From NCBI GenBank assembly GCA_942492635.1, contig CALOFP010000001.1:496001-560000 (forward strand): DNA of 64,000 nucleotides, written 5' to 3'. Both the position numbers and the translations under genes were made by a program. Positions 54,435 through 63,874 of the stretch are shown piece after piece. Every line of letters begins with the position of its first letter. Within the stretch, counting starts at the first letter, position 1. Origin of the DNA: CALOFP01 sp942492635. GTDB taxonomy: Bacteria > UBP6 > UBA1177 > CALOFP01. Under the pieces are notes generated by a model. The model was not told where the DNA came from, did no database searches, and worked only from the letters and a program-made list of their open reading frames with translations.

Positions 54435-54535
54435 TTTCACATTCCAAAACAAACCATCCACAATCAAATCAAATAGTTGACGACTTCTAAAAAAAGAGAC
54501 GAAACAAACCATAAATTAATAATTGTTTTTATTAA

Positions 54536-54564
54536 TTGATTTTATATTCAAAAAACATTAAAAT
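54536..54564 (+). promoter_or_regulatory. Promoter of array gene 4
   Basis: TTGATT (54536-54541), 17-nt spacer, TAAAAT (54559-54564), same as array gene 3. Confidence 0.55.
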
Positions 54565-54603
54565 ACCATGTAATTATCAAATAAAATAATTTATGGAGTC
54601 ACC

Positions 54604-56454
54604 ATGAGAAGATTTTTTCTATTTTTCTCCCTTTTCACTCTTGCCCTGTCCTGTGTTACCCAACTTGAGGTTGAAGACGATGAAACTCCCGATGCGATTA
54701 CCTCCGGAGGGAACAGCAGCGGCGATTCAGGAATCGACAACGGTGAAGGAAACAGCGGCAATCCCACAGACGGCAACGGAAATGACGATTCATCACAGCA
54801 GGGAGACACAGGAAATCAAGACAACGGCGGCGACAGTGGGGACTCTGGAGATACCGGCAGCAACGGAGACACAGGGAATTCCAGCAGTGTTTGCACTCCA
54901 GGAGAGACGAAACCCTGTCAGTACGACTTCCTCGAATCTACAATCGGATCAGGAAAGGAGAATGATCCCCGTCCCTGCAGAACAGGTGTTCACACATGCA
55001 CAGACAAGGGCAAATGGGGCGAGTGCGAAGGCCAGGTTCGTCCCGTCATAGAGAGCTGCAAACCGAATGAAATCGACGATAACTGCAACGGCGTTGTGGA
55101 CGAGGCGCCCGAGGATCTTGACAAGGACGGGTTCGACGCCTGCACCGGAGACTGCTGCGAAACCGAAAACGAATGCTCAAAACCGAAGATGGTCAATCCC
55201 GACGCTGTAGAAATTTCGCAGGCAAACGGCTGGAACGACAACAGATTGGACGACAACTGCAACGGAGAGGTTGACGAAAAGACTCCCGAATGTGACGAAG
55301 GTCTCACCCTGGACGGTACAGATCAGAACGAACATGCAAAAAAACTCGCCATGGCCATGGGACTCTGCCCCGGACGTGAGCTGGTTTCAGCAAAGCTTTC
55401 TCTTACCGGAGATCCTGTTGAAGAGAGGACCGGATGTCGTTACGACGACTTTGCCATGGAAGTGAAGTGCGAAAACAGAAAAAGCCTTGATCACCCCTAT
55501 TTCAGGGAGGGTGGTGCGAATGATACGGTTGAGACATACGCTGTTCCGACAATTTTCGGATCAAAGATAAATCCGATCAAGGGAGCTTCAATGGCTGTTC
55601 TTTCGACAGGAGACTGGGATAACCCCACGAAAAAGGCGGGCACCATGCTTGTTGCAGACGGAGATATGCAGACAGCTGCAAAGATTCCGGAAGACTGGGC
55701 AAATATGCAGCCCGGATGCAAGGCGCCTTCAGCCCCCGCATGCGGAGGAACGCCGCCATCGGGAAACGAGTCGGAAACATGCAAGGGAAAAGAGATTCCT
55801 GCGGTACAGGACCCTATCATGCTCACTTTGACCGTCAAGGTACCTTCGAACGCAACCAGTTTCAGCTTCAACAGCAACTTCTTCACGGCCGAATTTCCCG
55901 AAATGGTTTGTGACTTTTCCAACTTCAACGACTTTTTCACAGTTCTTCTCGACTCGACTTTCAAACCCCAGGCAGGTCAGGAGGCATTTGCAAATCCGAG
56001 AGATAAAAACCTCGCAATGGACGGGGATAGAAACCCGGTAGGTGTCAACCTTGCGCCGCTCAAACTATTCCGAATCTGCAGCAAGGACAAGAACGACTAC
56101 AAGAAAATGGGCTTTCTCGATGCAAACAGCTACCTTTCCGATTTCTGCACAATGGGACCTGACCTTCTCACCGGCACAGGCTTCGACAACCTCCCCGGCA
56201 ACTCCGGAGTAGCCAAGCACGGCGCTACAGGGTGGCTCATGACGAAGGGTAACGTTGTTCCAGGAGAAACAATAACCATCAGAATCGCACTATGGGAACA
56301 GGGCGTGATCAACGATTCCTACCAAGAAAGCGAAGACAACGAAATAAACTTCGTCTGGGGTCCGGACCACTCATGGGACTCCACCGTACTTCTGGACAAC
56401 TTCCGCTGGAGCCCGGCCCTTGTTACCCCGGGAACTGAAGTGATCGAGGAGTAG
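54604..56454 (+). CDS. MopE-like/choice-of-anchor-L lipoprotein, array gene 4
   Basis: 616 residues; GGAG before the ATG. Lipobox LALSC gives Cys17; a Gly/Asn/Asp/Ser linker (20-100) follows. It keeps TPGETKPCQYD, GVHTCTDKGKWGECEGQ, EIDDNCNGVVDEA, DKDGFDAC, a CCETENEC insertion and DDNCNGEVDE. The C-terminal domain (SFSFNSNFFTAEF, NDFFTVLLDSTF, GTGFDN, STVLLDNFRW) has extra loops compared with genes 2 and 3. It is the last of the array; no terminator is obvious downstream. Confidence 0.82.
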   Translation: MRRFFLFFSLFTLALSCVTQLEVEDDETPDAITSGGNSSGDSGIDNGEGNSGNPTDGNGNDDSSQQGDTGNQDNGGDSGDSGDTGSNGDTGNSSSVCTPGETKPCQYDFLESTIGSGKENDPRPCRTGVHTCTDKGKWGECEGQVRPVIESCKPNEIDDNCNGVVDEAPEDLDKDGFDACTGDCCETENECSKPKMVNPDAVEISQANGWNDNRLDDNCNGEVDEKTPECDEGLTLDGTDQNEHAKKLAMAMGLCPGRELVSAKLSLTGDPVEERTGCRYDDFAMEVKCENRKSLDHPYFREGGANDTVETYAVPTIFGSKINPIKGASMAVLSTGDWDNPTKKAGTMLVADGDMQTAAKIPEDWANMQPGCKAPSAPACGGTPPSGNESETCKGKEIPAVQDPIMLTLTVKVPSNATSFSFNSNFFTAEFPEMVCDFSNFNDFFTVLLDSTFKPQAGQEAFANPRDKNLAMDGDRNPVGVNLAPLKLFRICSKDKNDYKKMGFLDANSYLSDFCTMGPDLLTGTGFDNLPGNSGVAKHGATGWLMTKGNVVPGETITIRIALWEQGVINDSYQESEDNEINFVWGPDHSWDSTVLLDNFRWSPALVTPGTEVIEE

Positions 56455-56849
56455 CATTTCCAGTTCATACGAAAAACAAAGTTACTTTCATACACATTCC
56501 TAATCAAAACCTGAAACGGCATTACGGATCCTTTATAAGAAAGAAACCCGACACAATTCATTTTTAAACTGACTATCGGTCACTTAACTGCTCGCCGATT
56601 ATTTGGTTCGCTCCTGCTTTCTTTTTTATCAGAAGAACGCTCTTACATTCTATCCCGGGACAAGTCACTCCTCCATGATTTCCCCATCTCCGCATTTTGG
56701 GGAAACATAACCGCAATAATTTTGGCGAATTTCGAAATTCCATCGGCTGGATCCGGAAAACAATTTGATCTCCCGACAGATCTCAGCCGGATATGCCGAA
56801 AATAAATTTTTCACTGATCAATTACATCTCACGGAACATGGGACATCTT
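56455..56849. other. Convergent intergenic region
   Basis: 395 nt between the lipoprotein array and the Omp85 gene. A weak TCCCC...GGGGA inverted repeat lies near 56681-56703. I see no gene or clear terminator. Confidence 0.4.
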
Positions 56850-59800
56850 CTAGAAGGAGGAGATGAAAAAGTGCAGAGCCCAACTGTCCTCGTGGATATC
56901 CTTTGTATCGTCGTCCCGGGGTGATACATTCAGACCTGCCTGCAGGTTGATACTGCCGACGGGGGATACAAACATGAATCCGCCGCCGGTTCCATACCGG
57001 AAGAGGTCGTTTCTCCCGATATTCGAAAATTTTTCCCAAAGGTTACCTACGTCGAGGAAGGATACCAGGTAGAACTTATCCATCAGTTTTATACGGAATT
57101 CGTTCCGTAAAAGAAAAAGATACCTTCCCTGCCCCCGTCTCTCCTCCTCTCTTCCGTCAAAAGGATCGTAGTCGCTGGGGAGTATTGAGTTAAGAGAAAA
57201 ACCTCTTATGGTCGTCGATCCTCCCAGCTTCAGTGTGTCGTCACTGTCCAACTCGGTTGCCGAACCTTTGTTCCCGCCAACAAAACCTATCACTCCGTAT
57301 TTGAGCTGGGAATGAAAAATCAGATTGTCCCGCGGAACGTACTCTCCCGAAAAGTTTGTTCTATATATCAAAGGAACATATATGGAGAAGGTGTTTTCCC
57401 ATCGCGTGTATCTGGTCCTGTCATCCACGGAAACCGGGTTGGCCCCTCCTCCTACCGTCCGAATTCCGTCGAGAGTTATGTGCTCTTTCAGAAGAAAAGA
57501 AATTCTCGCTCCCTTGACGGGAAAGAAGGGATCGTCACGGAAATCGGCAAATCCGGTAAGATCCGGAATGAAGGAGATGACGTCGGTTGTATGCGTCTCG
57601 AGTTCTTCTGTGACACTGTTCCTACTGTATTTGTCAGTCTTTTTCTTGTTGAACTCCATACCCAGGGAGATGTAGTACTTATTTCCGTACTTTCTGTAGA
57701 TCGAAGAGTAGATACTGTACTTTTCTATGACAGAGAGGCTGTTTACCTCCATCTCGGTTTCGAAGTTGTGAAGAAATTCAAGCTGGGTGGAAAGGGGAAA
57801 TGGCAAAAAGTATATATCCGGAACTATAAAGGATGTCGTAAATGCTCGATCGAAACGCTCAAGGAGTTCGAGTTCGTTCTCGAAAATTTCCCTGAAGAAT
57901 TCCGGCATGAAGTAGTTTATCTTCCTGTTGAGCTTGAGCATCGTACGAAGTGTAAATGCCTTACCGAAAAGGTTTCTGTACTCAAATCCGCCCATGACCC
58001 TGAAACCCTCATCGCTGCTGATTCCGAATCCGTAGTCGTAACGACCGCGGAAAGACTCCTTTACGGTAACGACAACGTCTTTGGACGGAGATGGGGTCTC
58101 CTCGTCTATAAACGATATGTGAACGGTTTCAAAAACACCTGTCTGAATAAGGAGCTGCCGGCTTTCACGGATTCTCTCCTTCGACAAAAGGTCACCGCTG
58201 GAGAAGCGAAGCATCCTTCGTACAACAAGCTCGTCGGTGTTGTAGGTTCCGCTGATCACGATATCTCCTGCGGTTACGGGAAAAACCTCGTCAACGCGTA
58301 GCGAGAGCATCACCCTCTTCCCGTCGAAGGTGGTTTCCTCCTCTATCCTTGAAAAGAGGTAGCCTTCATTTTCCAGAAACTCTTCGACCCTTTTCCTGTA
58401 CAGCTCCTTCAGTTTTTCAGAATAGGGAACACGAGTTTTGAGAACAACCTTATCCCTTATTCGAGCCTCCAGTTTGCTGTTTCTGCAGTTTATATCCACC
58501 CAGGAGAGGGTGTAGCGAGGACCCTCCTCCACACGAAAGTAGAGGTAATACGAGTCCATTTCCGTAAAGGCACCCATTTCCGCCACTTTAACATCCTTGT
58601 ACCCCAGCGATATATAGCGGTTTTCAATATAGGAAGATATGTAGGCGAGATAGTCGTCAGGTATTGCGTATCGGACCTGGGGACGGTTTATCTTTGTCTT
58701 CTTCATTCTATCAACAGCGCGAACTCTCTTCCCGTCCGAATCACGGTAACCACCACCGATAATGGAGCGATTGAGAACAATTTCAGGAAAGTTTTCCTCG
58801 TCCAGCTTGTCGTCAACAACCTCAGCTATAAGCTCTTTCAGCTCACCCGCATCTTCGCTCTTGACACCGAACAGCTTTATATCCTTGAGTAGAAGACGTC
58901 CGCCTTCCGATATCCGTATCTTGAGAACTCGCCTCTTTTCCCCTTCGATATCATTCATTTCAACCGTCACTTCCACGTTGGGATACCCCATGGATTTGTA
59001 GAAAAGCTCCAGCTTCCTTTTTATCTCAGGAAGATCATGCTGGTATGCGGGAACTGAGTTGATGACATCCTCAATAACCGATGAGCCGACAACACTGTTG
59101 CCTTCAATTGAGAGCGAATAGCGATTCCCCCGCTCAACGACGAAAACACCCCTCCCTCGGGAGCTCTTCTTTTCCCGAACCTTCACATCCAGAAAACCCT
59201 TTTTCAGGAAATAGTTCTCTATTTCCTCCCTGATCTGCTGGGATCCTGTTTCGGTATAGGGTGTGAAGGCATGCTTTATCCGGATATTCTTTTCAAGGGA
59301 ACGGCGTTCGGAGACAAGCAGGTCTCCAGTCACCTCGATTTCCCGAAAAAGTGTCCGATCCCCTTCGTTTATATCTATCCTGAGGGCCACAGTGTTGGCT
59401 CCTGTCCGTTCCGAAACGATTCCAGCCGTAGCATCCAGGAAACCCTCGGTGCGGTAGAGATATATTATCTCGTCCCGAATTCTTCCCATGCGATTTTCGT
59501 AGTATGGGGAAAATCGACGTACGTTGGCAGAAAGTTTTATGTTGTAATCGTTTATGTACGAGTTGCCAACCAGGTCGATGGAGTCTATGAAGTAGAGCGG
59601 CTCAACGGTGAAAGTTAATGTTACGCCGTCATCTCCCATATCCTCTTTCTGAACGACCACCTGATGAACCTTTCCCGTTGCGTATAGAAGCTTCACCGAG
59701 CGTCTTACCCTACTGATGGAATATTCATCACCCCGTTCGATCTTTATATATCTGTTGAAATCACTGTAATCCAGTGTGGAATCCCAGAGTACGGCCGAAA

Positions 59801-59873
59801 CCGTCTTTCCCCAGAGAGATGAAAAAATCAAAACAGAAGCCAGAAATATTAAAAACTTTAAAACGAAACCCAT
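56850..59873 (-). CDS. Omp85-family outer-membrane assembly protein (TamA/BamA-like) with about seven POTRA units
   Basis: 1007 residues from the ATG at 59873, chosen because a signal peptide (MGFVLKFLIFLASVLIF) begins there; the open frame reaches back into the preceding gene without coding sense. The periplasmic half (about 35-650) holds roughly seven POTRA-like units by eye, each with a conserved G-Y/F.D or G.F turn (LYRTEGFLDATAG, FLKKGFLDVKVRE, FYKSMGYPNVEV, GYKDVKV, ENEGYLFSRI). The C-terminal barrel has the Omp85 motif region (GGSTTIRGFSLN) and ends in Phe. With the TamB-like neighbour it should insert or transport outer-membrane components. The usual TamA has three POTRAs, BamA five. 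Confidence 0.85.
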   Translation of the reverse strand: MGFVLKFLIFLASVLIFSSLWGKTVSAVLWDSTLDYSDFNRYIKIERGDEYSISRVRRSVKLLYATGKVHQVVVQKEDMGDDGVTLTFTVEPLYFIDSIDLVGNSYINDYNIKLSANVRRFSPYYENRMGRIRDEIIYLYRTEGFLDATAGIVSERTGANTVALRIDINEGDRTLFREIEVTGDLLVSERRSLEKNIRIKHAFTPYTETGSQQIREEIENYFLKKGFLDVKVREKKSSRGRGVFVVERGNRYSLSIEGNSVVGSSVIEDVINSVPAYQHDLPEIKRKLELFYKSMGYPNVEVTVEMNDIEGEKRRVLKIRISEGGRLLLKDIKLFGVKSEDAGELKELIAEVVDDKLDEENFPEIVLNRSIIGGGYRDSDGKRVRAVDRMKKTKINRPQVRYAIPDDYLAYISSYIENRYISLGYKDVKVAEMGAFTEMDSYYLYFRVEEGPRYTLSWVDINCRNSKLEARIRDKVVLKTRVPYSEKLKELYRKRVEEFLENEGYLFSRIEEETTFDGKRVMLSLRVDEVFPVTAGDIVISGTYNTDELVVRRMLRFSSGDLLSKERIRESRQLLIQTGVFETVHISFIDEETPSPSKDVVVTVKESFRGRYDYGFGISSDEGFRVMGGFEYRNLFGKAFTLRTMLKLNRKINYFMPEFFREIFENELELLERFDRAFTTSFIVPDIYFLPFPLSTQLEFLHNFETEMEVNSLSVIEKYSIYSSIYRKYGNKYYISLGMEFNKKKTDKYSRNSVTEELETHTTDVISFIPDLTGFADFRDDPFFPVKGARISFLLKEHITLDGIRTVGGGANPVSVDDRTRYTRWENTFSIYVPLIYRTNFSGEYVPRDNLIFHSQLKYGVIGFVGGNKGSATELDSDDTLKLGGSTTIRGFSLNSILPSDYDPFDGREEERRGQGRYLFLLRNEFRIKLMDKFYLVSFLDVGNLWEKFSNIGRNDLFRYGTGGGFMFVSPVGSINLQAGLNVSPRDDDTKDIHEDSWALHFFISSF

Positions 59874-59949
59874 ACTTCGGTCAGCGGAACATCCTGTTAT
59901 GCCCGTCCTTGTCAATTTCCGGGAAATTTTTTCCCTCTTTTCCCTATCT

Positions 59950-62900
59950 CTATTCAAAAACATGATCAAACTTTATATTGAAACCAAATGCTCCGAAATC
60001 GCTCTTCAACATATTCTCGCTGTTCCAGTCGAAAATCAGGTTAAAACGCCGTCCGCTGTACCTGAGCCCAACCTTTGTGTAGGTTGAAACCGTACCCGAT
60101 TCAATATCGAGAAACAGGAAGGGATACAGCTCCTTAACGGCAAGAATCACCAGCTCCGTACGTTCCGTTTTGTCATCCCCCGAACTGAAGGGACGCGGTA
60201 TGAGCTCAAATTTGTAGAGCTTGAAGCTTCTCCTGAGCTCCCGGGATATTCCCATCATGTCGGTAACCGCTGAAAATGCAAGATTTTCCATCGACAGGCC
60301 CTCACCTTCGAGAAAATCACCGAAGAGCAGAAGGCTTATCAGGTTGGTCTCCTCTTCCCACGGAGTGGAGGAGAGTTTGAAGGCAAGATTGTCTTGAGGA
60401 CCGAATATGTGAAGATTGATCCTATAGACTGCGCTCTCTTCAGAGGCACGCCTCACCTCAGTATCGGCAGAGATATCGACATATGCCTTGATGTCAATGT
60501 CCGTTTCGAGATTCACAAGCCCCCTTGCGATTACAAACTCGTTGCCCTTGTAGAGTATTGTCCCTCCCTTGAGGGTAAGCTGCCCTTCGAGTTCCGGTTT
60601 TTCAGGGGTTCCGGTTAATCTCGTATCGAGAAATATGTTGGATGTGATGAGGTTGGTCTGAATTCTGATGTTGTTTTCCGCAAGCACCCGAAGATCAAAG
60701 CGAACGGGAAATCGATCCCTGTCGATCTCTTCTATATTTTCAGCCCTGTAACGTCTTCCGGAAAAGAGTTTGCTGATTATCTCGCTTTCGATATCGATAT
60801 TCTTCCTGTATACAAGATTCTTTATTTCCACGTCACCTGTCAGGTTGAGCGGTTCATCCCTCCTGTAGACAACATTGACCAGAGTTGAGAGGGAAAAGGG
60901 GCCGACGAGTTTATGTGAAACGTTGGCGTTGTTGACGCTCACCTCCACGGCTCCGTCAAAATCGGGCAGAACGGATCCCCCGCCTTTAAGCGACAGCTTT
61001 CCGCTCCCTATTGTTCCGATGATCTTCCCTACATCCCATCTGTTTTCACTGATGACAATATCTCCGTTCAGTCCGTTGACCGGGGTGGAAACCGGTTTCA
61101 GAAAGAAACCTCCATTCCGGATCCCCACGCGTCCGGAGATTGTGGAGTCGTAGCGAAGATCGAACAGAATATTTCCTGAGAGTTCATCAATGGTTTCCAT
61201 GAAAGGATTCATCATTCTCGCCGGGTGTGCCATACCACGGAAATCCACCTTCGGCTCACCCCGGACAATCTCTCCCGAGAGGGAAACATTCAGCCCCTCA
61301 CTTTCAAACACCGTAGGCTCAATTTTCAATCTTTCAGGCCGTCCCTTTATCTTCAAGGGTGCATTGTTCCAGATCGCCACCCCCGCTCTCTCAAAACGGA
61401 CCTTTTTAAGATTGATCGAGACGCTCCCCCTCTCAAACTGTGCATCTGCAGTAAGGGCTCCCGTAAATTCATCAAAAATACCGGAGAAATTTTCGACAGA
61501 GAGCCTGGCCTCACTCTTTTCAATATCGTAATCCTCCATCTTAGCTCTTATTGAGATCGCCTTTCCCAGATCACCGGAGAGGGTGATGAGGGAACTTTTT
61601 GAATTCAGAGTTCCCATCAGAGAGAGGTTCCCGAAAAGCAGATCGCCATACGCCACCTTCCCGGCAAAGATTCGAGCTTCAACCTCGGGCTCGAAGACAG
61701 TCCCCCTTACACTGCCTTCAAACAGAGGCGCTATGTATGTAACCTCTTCCGGCAGAGCGAAATCCTCAGGATGGAAGGAATCGAGCTTGAACCTGAGATC
61801 TGCAACCAAACCGCTTTTCCAAACCTTTCCCCCGATTGAAAAAAGTGAGTTTCCATAGGCCACACTTCCCTTTTTGATAAATATCGAATCGTCATCATGG
61901 CCGATACGAAGTTGAAGTGAGTCTGCCACCTTTAGATCCTGCGCGGATAGAGGTCCGGTACTGAGTACTCCTTCAAGCCTTTCCAGCCTACCGTTCTCAA
62001 CGGATCCCCGTCCCTTGAACGAGGCCTTTCCCTCCAGGGGAATCGGTGTGTTGATTACGGAGGAGATATCCCGAATGGAACCCGATATACGATCTGCGGC
62101 AAAATCGACCCTGTTGTTATCGATATCTATATGGACGGAGGCTCCCCTTGAGCTGAAGCTCCCGTTTTCAGTTCGATTTGCGGTTATGTCGACCTTCATA
62201 TCTTCAAGACGACCGGAAGCCTCAAGCTTGTCAAGCGTAAAGCCGGCGGCCGTAATGCTGCCGGAGGAGATACGGGCCGTTATTTCAGGATTTTCATAGG
62301 CAGAATCGTGTATTTTTCCTGAAAGTGAAATCGGTGCGTCTGAAACATCCACTCCAGCTATACGATTCCCGAAGTTTTTGAAGTCGACCCTGGTTGCCGG
62401 CTTTATGTTTATTGCAAAACGGTCCCCGAAACCGAAAAATGAGTTCTCTATGGCAATATCGGTTCGTTTGTCCGGGGTTGTGAGTCGGGCCTCCCTGGAG
62501 AACACCTTCTCCCGCTCAATATCCACAGTTCCGGTCCCTTTCAGAAAAATCGGAGAGGAAGAAGCCAGGATCCTGTAGTCATCAACCGTGAGATCAAAAT
62601 CTTTCACATTGAAATCGCTATCGTAATCGATCGCAAGCTTTTCTATATCGAAAAGAAAATCGGCACGCCCAGCAACAGAGAGATCGACCGGAATTTTCTC
62701 CCCTACCCTCTCTATTATGTCGGATAATTCAAGATCATACAGATCAACGATGCCCTCTATCTTCATAGAGTCGAACTCGGAGCGTCCCTTGAGAGATGCC
62801 ACGGACCTGTTTCCGTCGTAAATAAGAAGCCTGTCGAATACGTATCCCCAGCGGTTCAGAGCGAAATCAAGGTGAAAATCCCATAGATTCATTCGATCGA

Positions 62901-63714
62901 TCCGCACATTCATACCGTTGATCTCACCCTTCAGGACGGGGCCGTTCTGCATGAGATGAAGGGCTGTGCTGCCCTTGAGAAAACCGCTTCCATCCAGATC
63001 GGCAAGTTTCATGACCGCACCCGCATCGATACTGAACTGGGCGTTGAGTGGAACATTTCCCCTTCCGCCTTTGCCGTAGAGGGAGAGAAAGTAACTGGAA
63101 ATGTAAAAGTCACTCAGCCGGTACTCTCTTCCTGAAGCTGAGAAATTTGCGGACATACTACCGGTTAGAGGACGTTTGAGACTCAGATCTTCAAAGGTTA
63201 TTCTTTCTATTCCGAATGAGTACTCGCCCCTGCCCTTGAGAAAGATATCGTCCAGGGCAACCTTCCTTTCTCCAAGATCCATTTCGACCGAAATATCCTT
63301 GATATCTATTTCAGCAAAAGGGAAGGGGGGAAGAGAGAGAGGGATAGTCTTCTCTCTCTTTTCTGCCTTGTCATCTTCTGATGACGATTTCATCAGGAGA
63401 TGTCCGAGCTTCACCCGTCCATCTGAAATGTGAAGAATTTCTATCAGCGGAGCTTCCTCGCCACTGTAGAGAGAGCGGTAGTTGAATGAAATATCGATTT
63501 TTCTGATATCCGCATCAAGAAAATCCTTTCTTTTGAGTTTCAGATTTTCAACGGAAAGTCGCACCGGAGAGAGTGTGAAAGAGTCGTAGTTGAGCGTAAA
63601 TCCGGCATATCGGGGAAGGACGGTGGTCAGGAGAGGTTTGACACCGAAGAAAACCAGCGTGAAAAAAAGAAGAATAAATAAAAATGTGTAGAGAAAAATT
63701 TTTGTTTTTCGCAC
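59950..63714 (-). CDS. TamB-like (DUF490/AsmA-type) protein
   Basis: 1254 residues from a GTG start at 63714. One N-terminal membrane helix (about 7-27) is followed by a very long beta-rich body with repeated amphipathic strands (FDLTVDDYRILASS, SGRVGIRNGGFFLKPV), and the TamB C-terminal region near 1040-1250 (GTPEKPELEGQLTLKGGTILYKGNEF, ISLLLFGDFLEGEGL, FKLYKFELIPRP). It spans the periplasm as a groove for lipid transfer or assembly with its Omp85 partner. The next gene starts 76 nt after its stop. The tRNA upstream ends 13 nt before the GTG; only a weak ribosome site is seen. Confidence 0.85.
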   Translation of the reverse strand: MRKTKIFLYTFLFILLFFTLVFFGVKPLLTTVLPRYAGFTLNYDSFTLSPVRLSVENLKLKRKDFLDADIRKIDISFNYRSLYSGEEAPLIEILHISDGRVKLGHLLMKSSSEDDKAEKREKTIPLSLPPFPFAEIDIKDISVEMDLGERKVALDDIFLKGRGEYSFGIERITFEDLSLKRPLTGSMSANFSASGREYRLSDFYISSYFLSLYGKGGRGNVPLNAQFSIDAGAVMKLADLDGSGFLKGSTALHLMQNGPVLKGEINGMNVRIDRMNLWDFHLDFALNRWGYVFDRLLIYDGNRSVASLKGRSEFDSMKIEGIVDLYDLELSDIIERVGEKIPVDLSVAGRADFLFDIEKLAIDYDSDFNVKDFDLTVDDYRILASSSPIFLKGTGTVDIEREKVFSREARLTTPDKRTDIAIENSFFGFGDRFAINIKPATRVDFKNFGNRIAGVDVSDAPISLSGKIHDSAYENPEITARISSGSITAAGFTLDKLEASGRLEDMKVDITANRTENGSFSSRGASVHIDIDNNRVDFAADRISGSIRDISSVINTPIPLEGKASFKGRGSVENGRLERLEGVLSTGPLSAQDLKVADSLQLRIGHDDDSIFIKKGSVAYGNSLFSIGGKVWKSGLVADLRFKLDSFHPEDFALPEEVTYIAPLFEGSVRGTVFEPEVEARIFAGKVAYGDLLFGNLSLMGTLNSKSSLITLSGDLGKAISIRAKMEDYDIEKSEARLSVENFSGIFDEFTGALTADAQFERGSVSINLKKVRFERAGVAIWNNAPLKIKGRPERLKIEPTVFESEGLNVSLSGEIVRGEPKVDFRGMAHPARMMNPFMETIDELSGNILFDLRYDSTISGRVGIRNGGFFLKPVSTPVNGLNGDIVISENRWDVGKIIGTIGSGKLSLKGGGSVLPDFDGAVEVSVNNANVSHKLVGPFSLSTLVNVVYRRDEPLNLTGDVEIKNLVYRKNIDIESEIISKLFSGRRYRAENIEEIDRDRFPVRFDLRVLAENNIRIQTNLITSNIFLDTRLTGTPEKPELEGQLTLKGGTILYKGNEFVIARGLVNLETDIDIKAYVDISADTEVRRASEESAVYRINLHIFGPQDNLAFKLSSTPWEEETNLISLLLFGDFLEGEGLSMENLAFSAVTDMMGISRELRRSFKLYKFELIPRPFSSGDDKTERTELVILAVKELYPFLFLDIESGTVSTYTKVGLRYSGRRFNLIFDWNSENMLKSDFGAFGFNIKFDHVFE

Positions 63715-63727
63715 ATCCTAAACCATC

Positions 63728-63802
63728 TGGCGCGGACAGCGGGGTAAGAACCCGCTACATCAAGCTTGGGAAGCTTGCACTCTACCGCTGAGTTACGCCC
63801 GC
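63728..63802 (-). tRNA. tRNA-Gly (anticodon CCC)
   Basis: 75 nt with encoded CCA. Acceptor GCGGGCG pairs with TGTCCGC. The D stem is ACTC/GAGT with a GG-containing loop; the anticodon stem CAAGC/GCTTG has loop TTCCCAA, so the anticodon is CCC (codon GGG); the T stem is GCGGG/CCCGC. The T loop is TTCTTAC, lacking the usual purine57-A58, and position 73 is G. Transcribed toward tamB. Confidence 0.9.
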
Positions 63803-63814
63803 ATCCCCGAAAAA

Positions 63815-63843
63815 AATATACGAAACCGGAATAATTTAGTCAA
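63815..63843 (-). promoter_or_regulatory. Promoter of the tRNA-Gly gene
   Basis: TTGACT (63838-63843), 17-nt spacer and TATATT (63815-63820), followed by a short C/G-rich stretch before the tRNA, typical of a strong stable-RNA promoter. Confidence 0.75.
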
Positions 63844-63874
63844 GTTTTTAAGAGAAATTCTTGGGTGTTAATTA

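Noticed and set aside
57312..58301. 329-codon open frame on the plus strand
   Set aside because: It lies wholly antisense to the Omp85 gene, lacks a ribosome site and family resemblance, and the minus-strand product has clear POTRA and barrel features.
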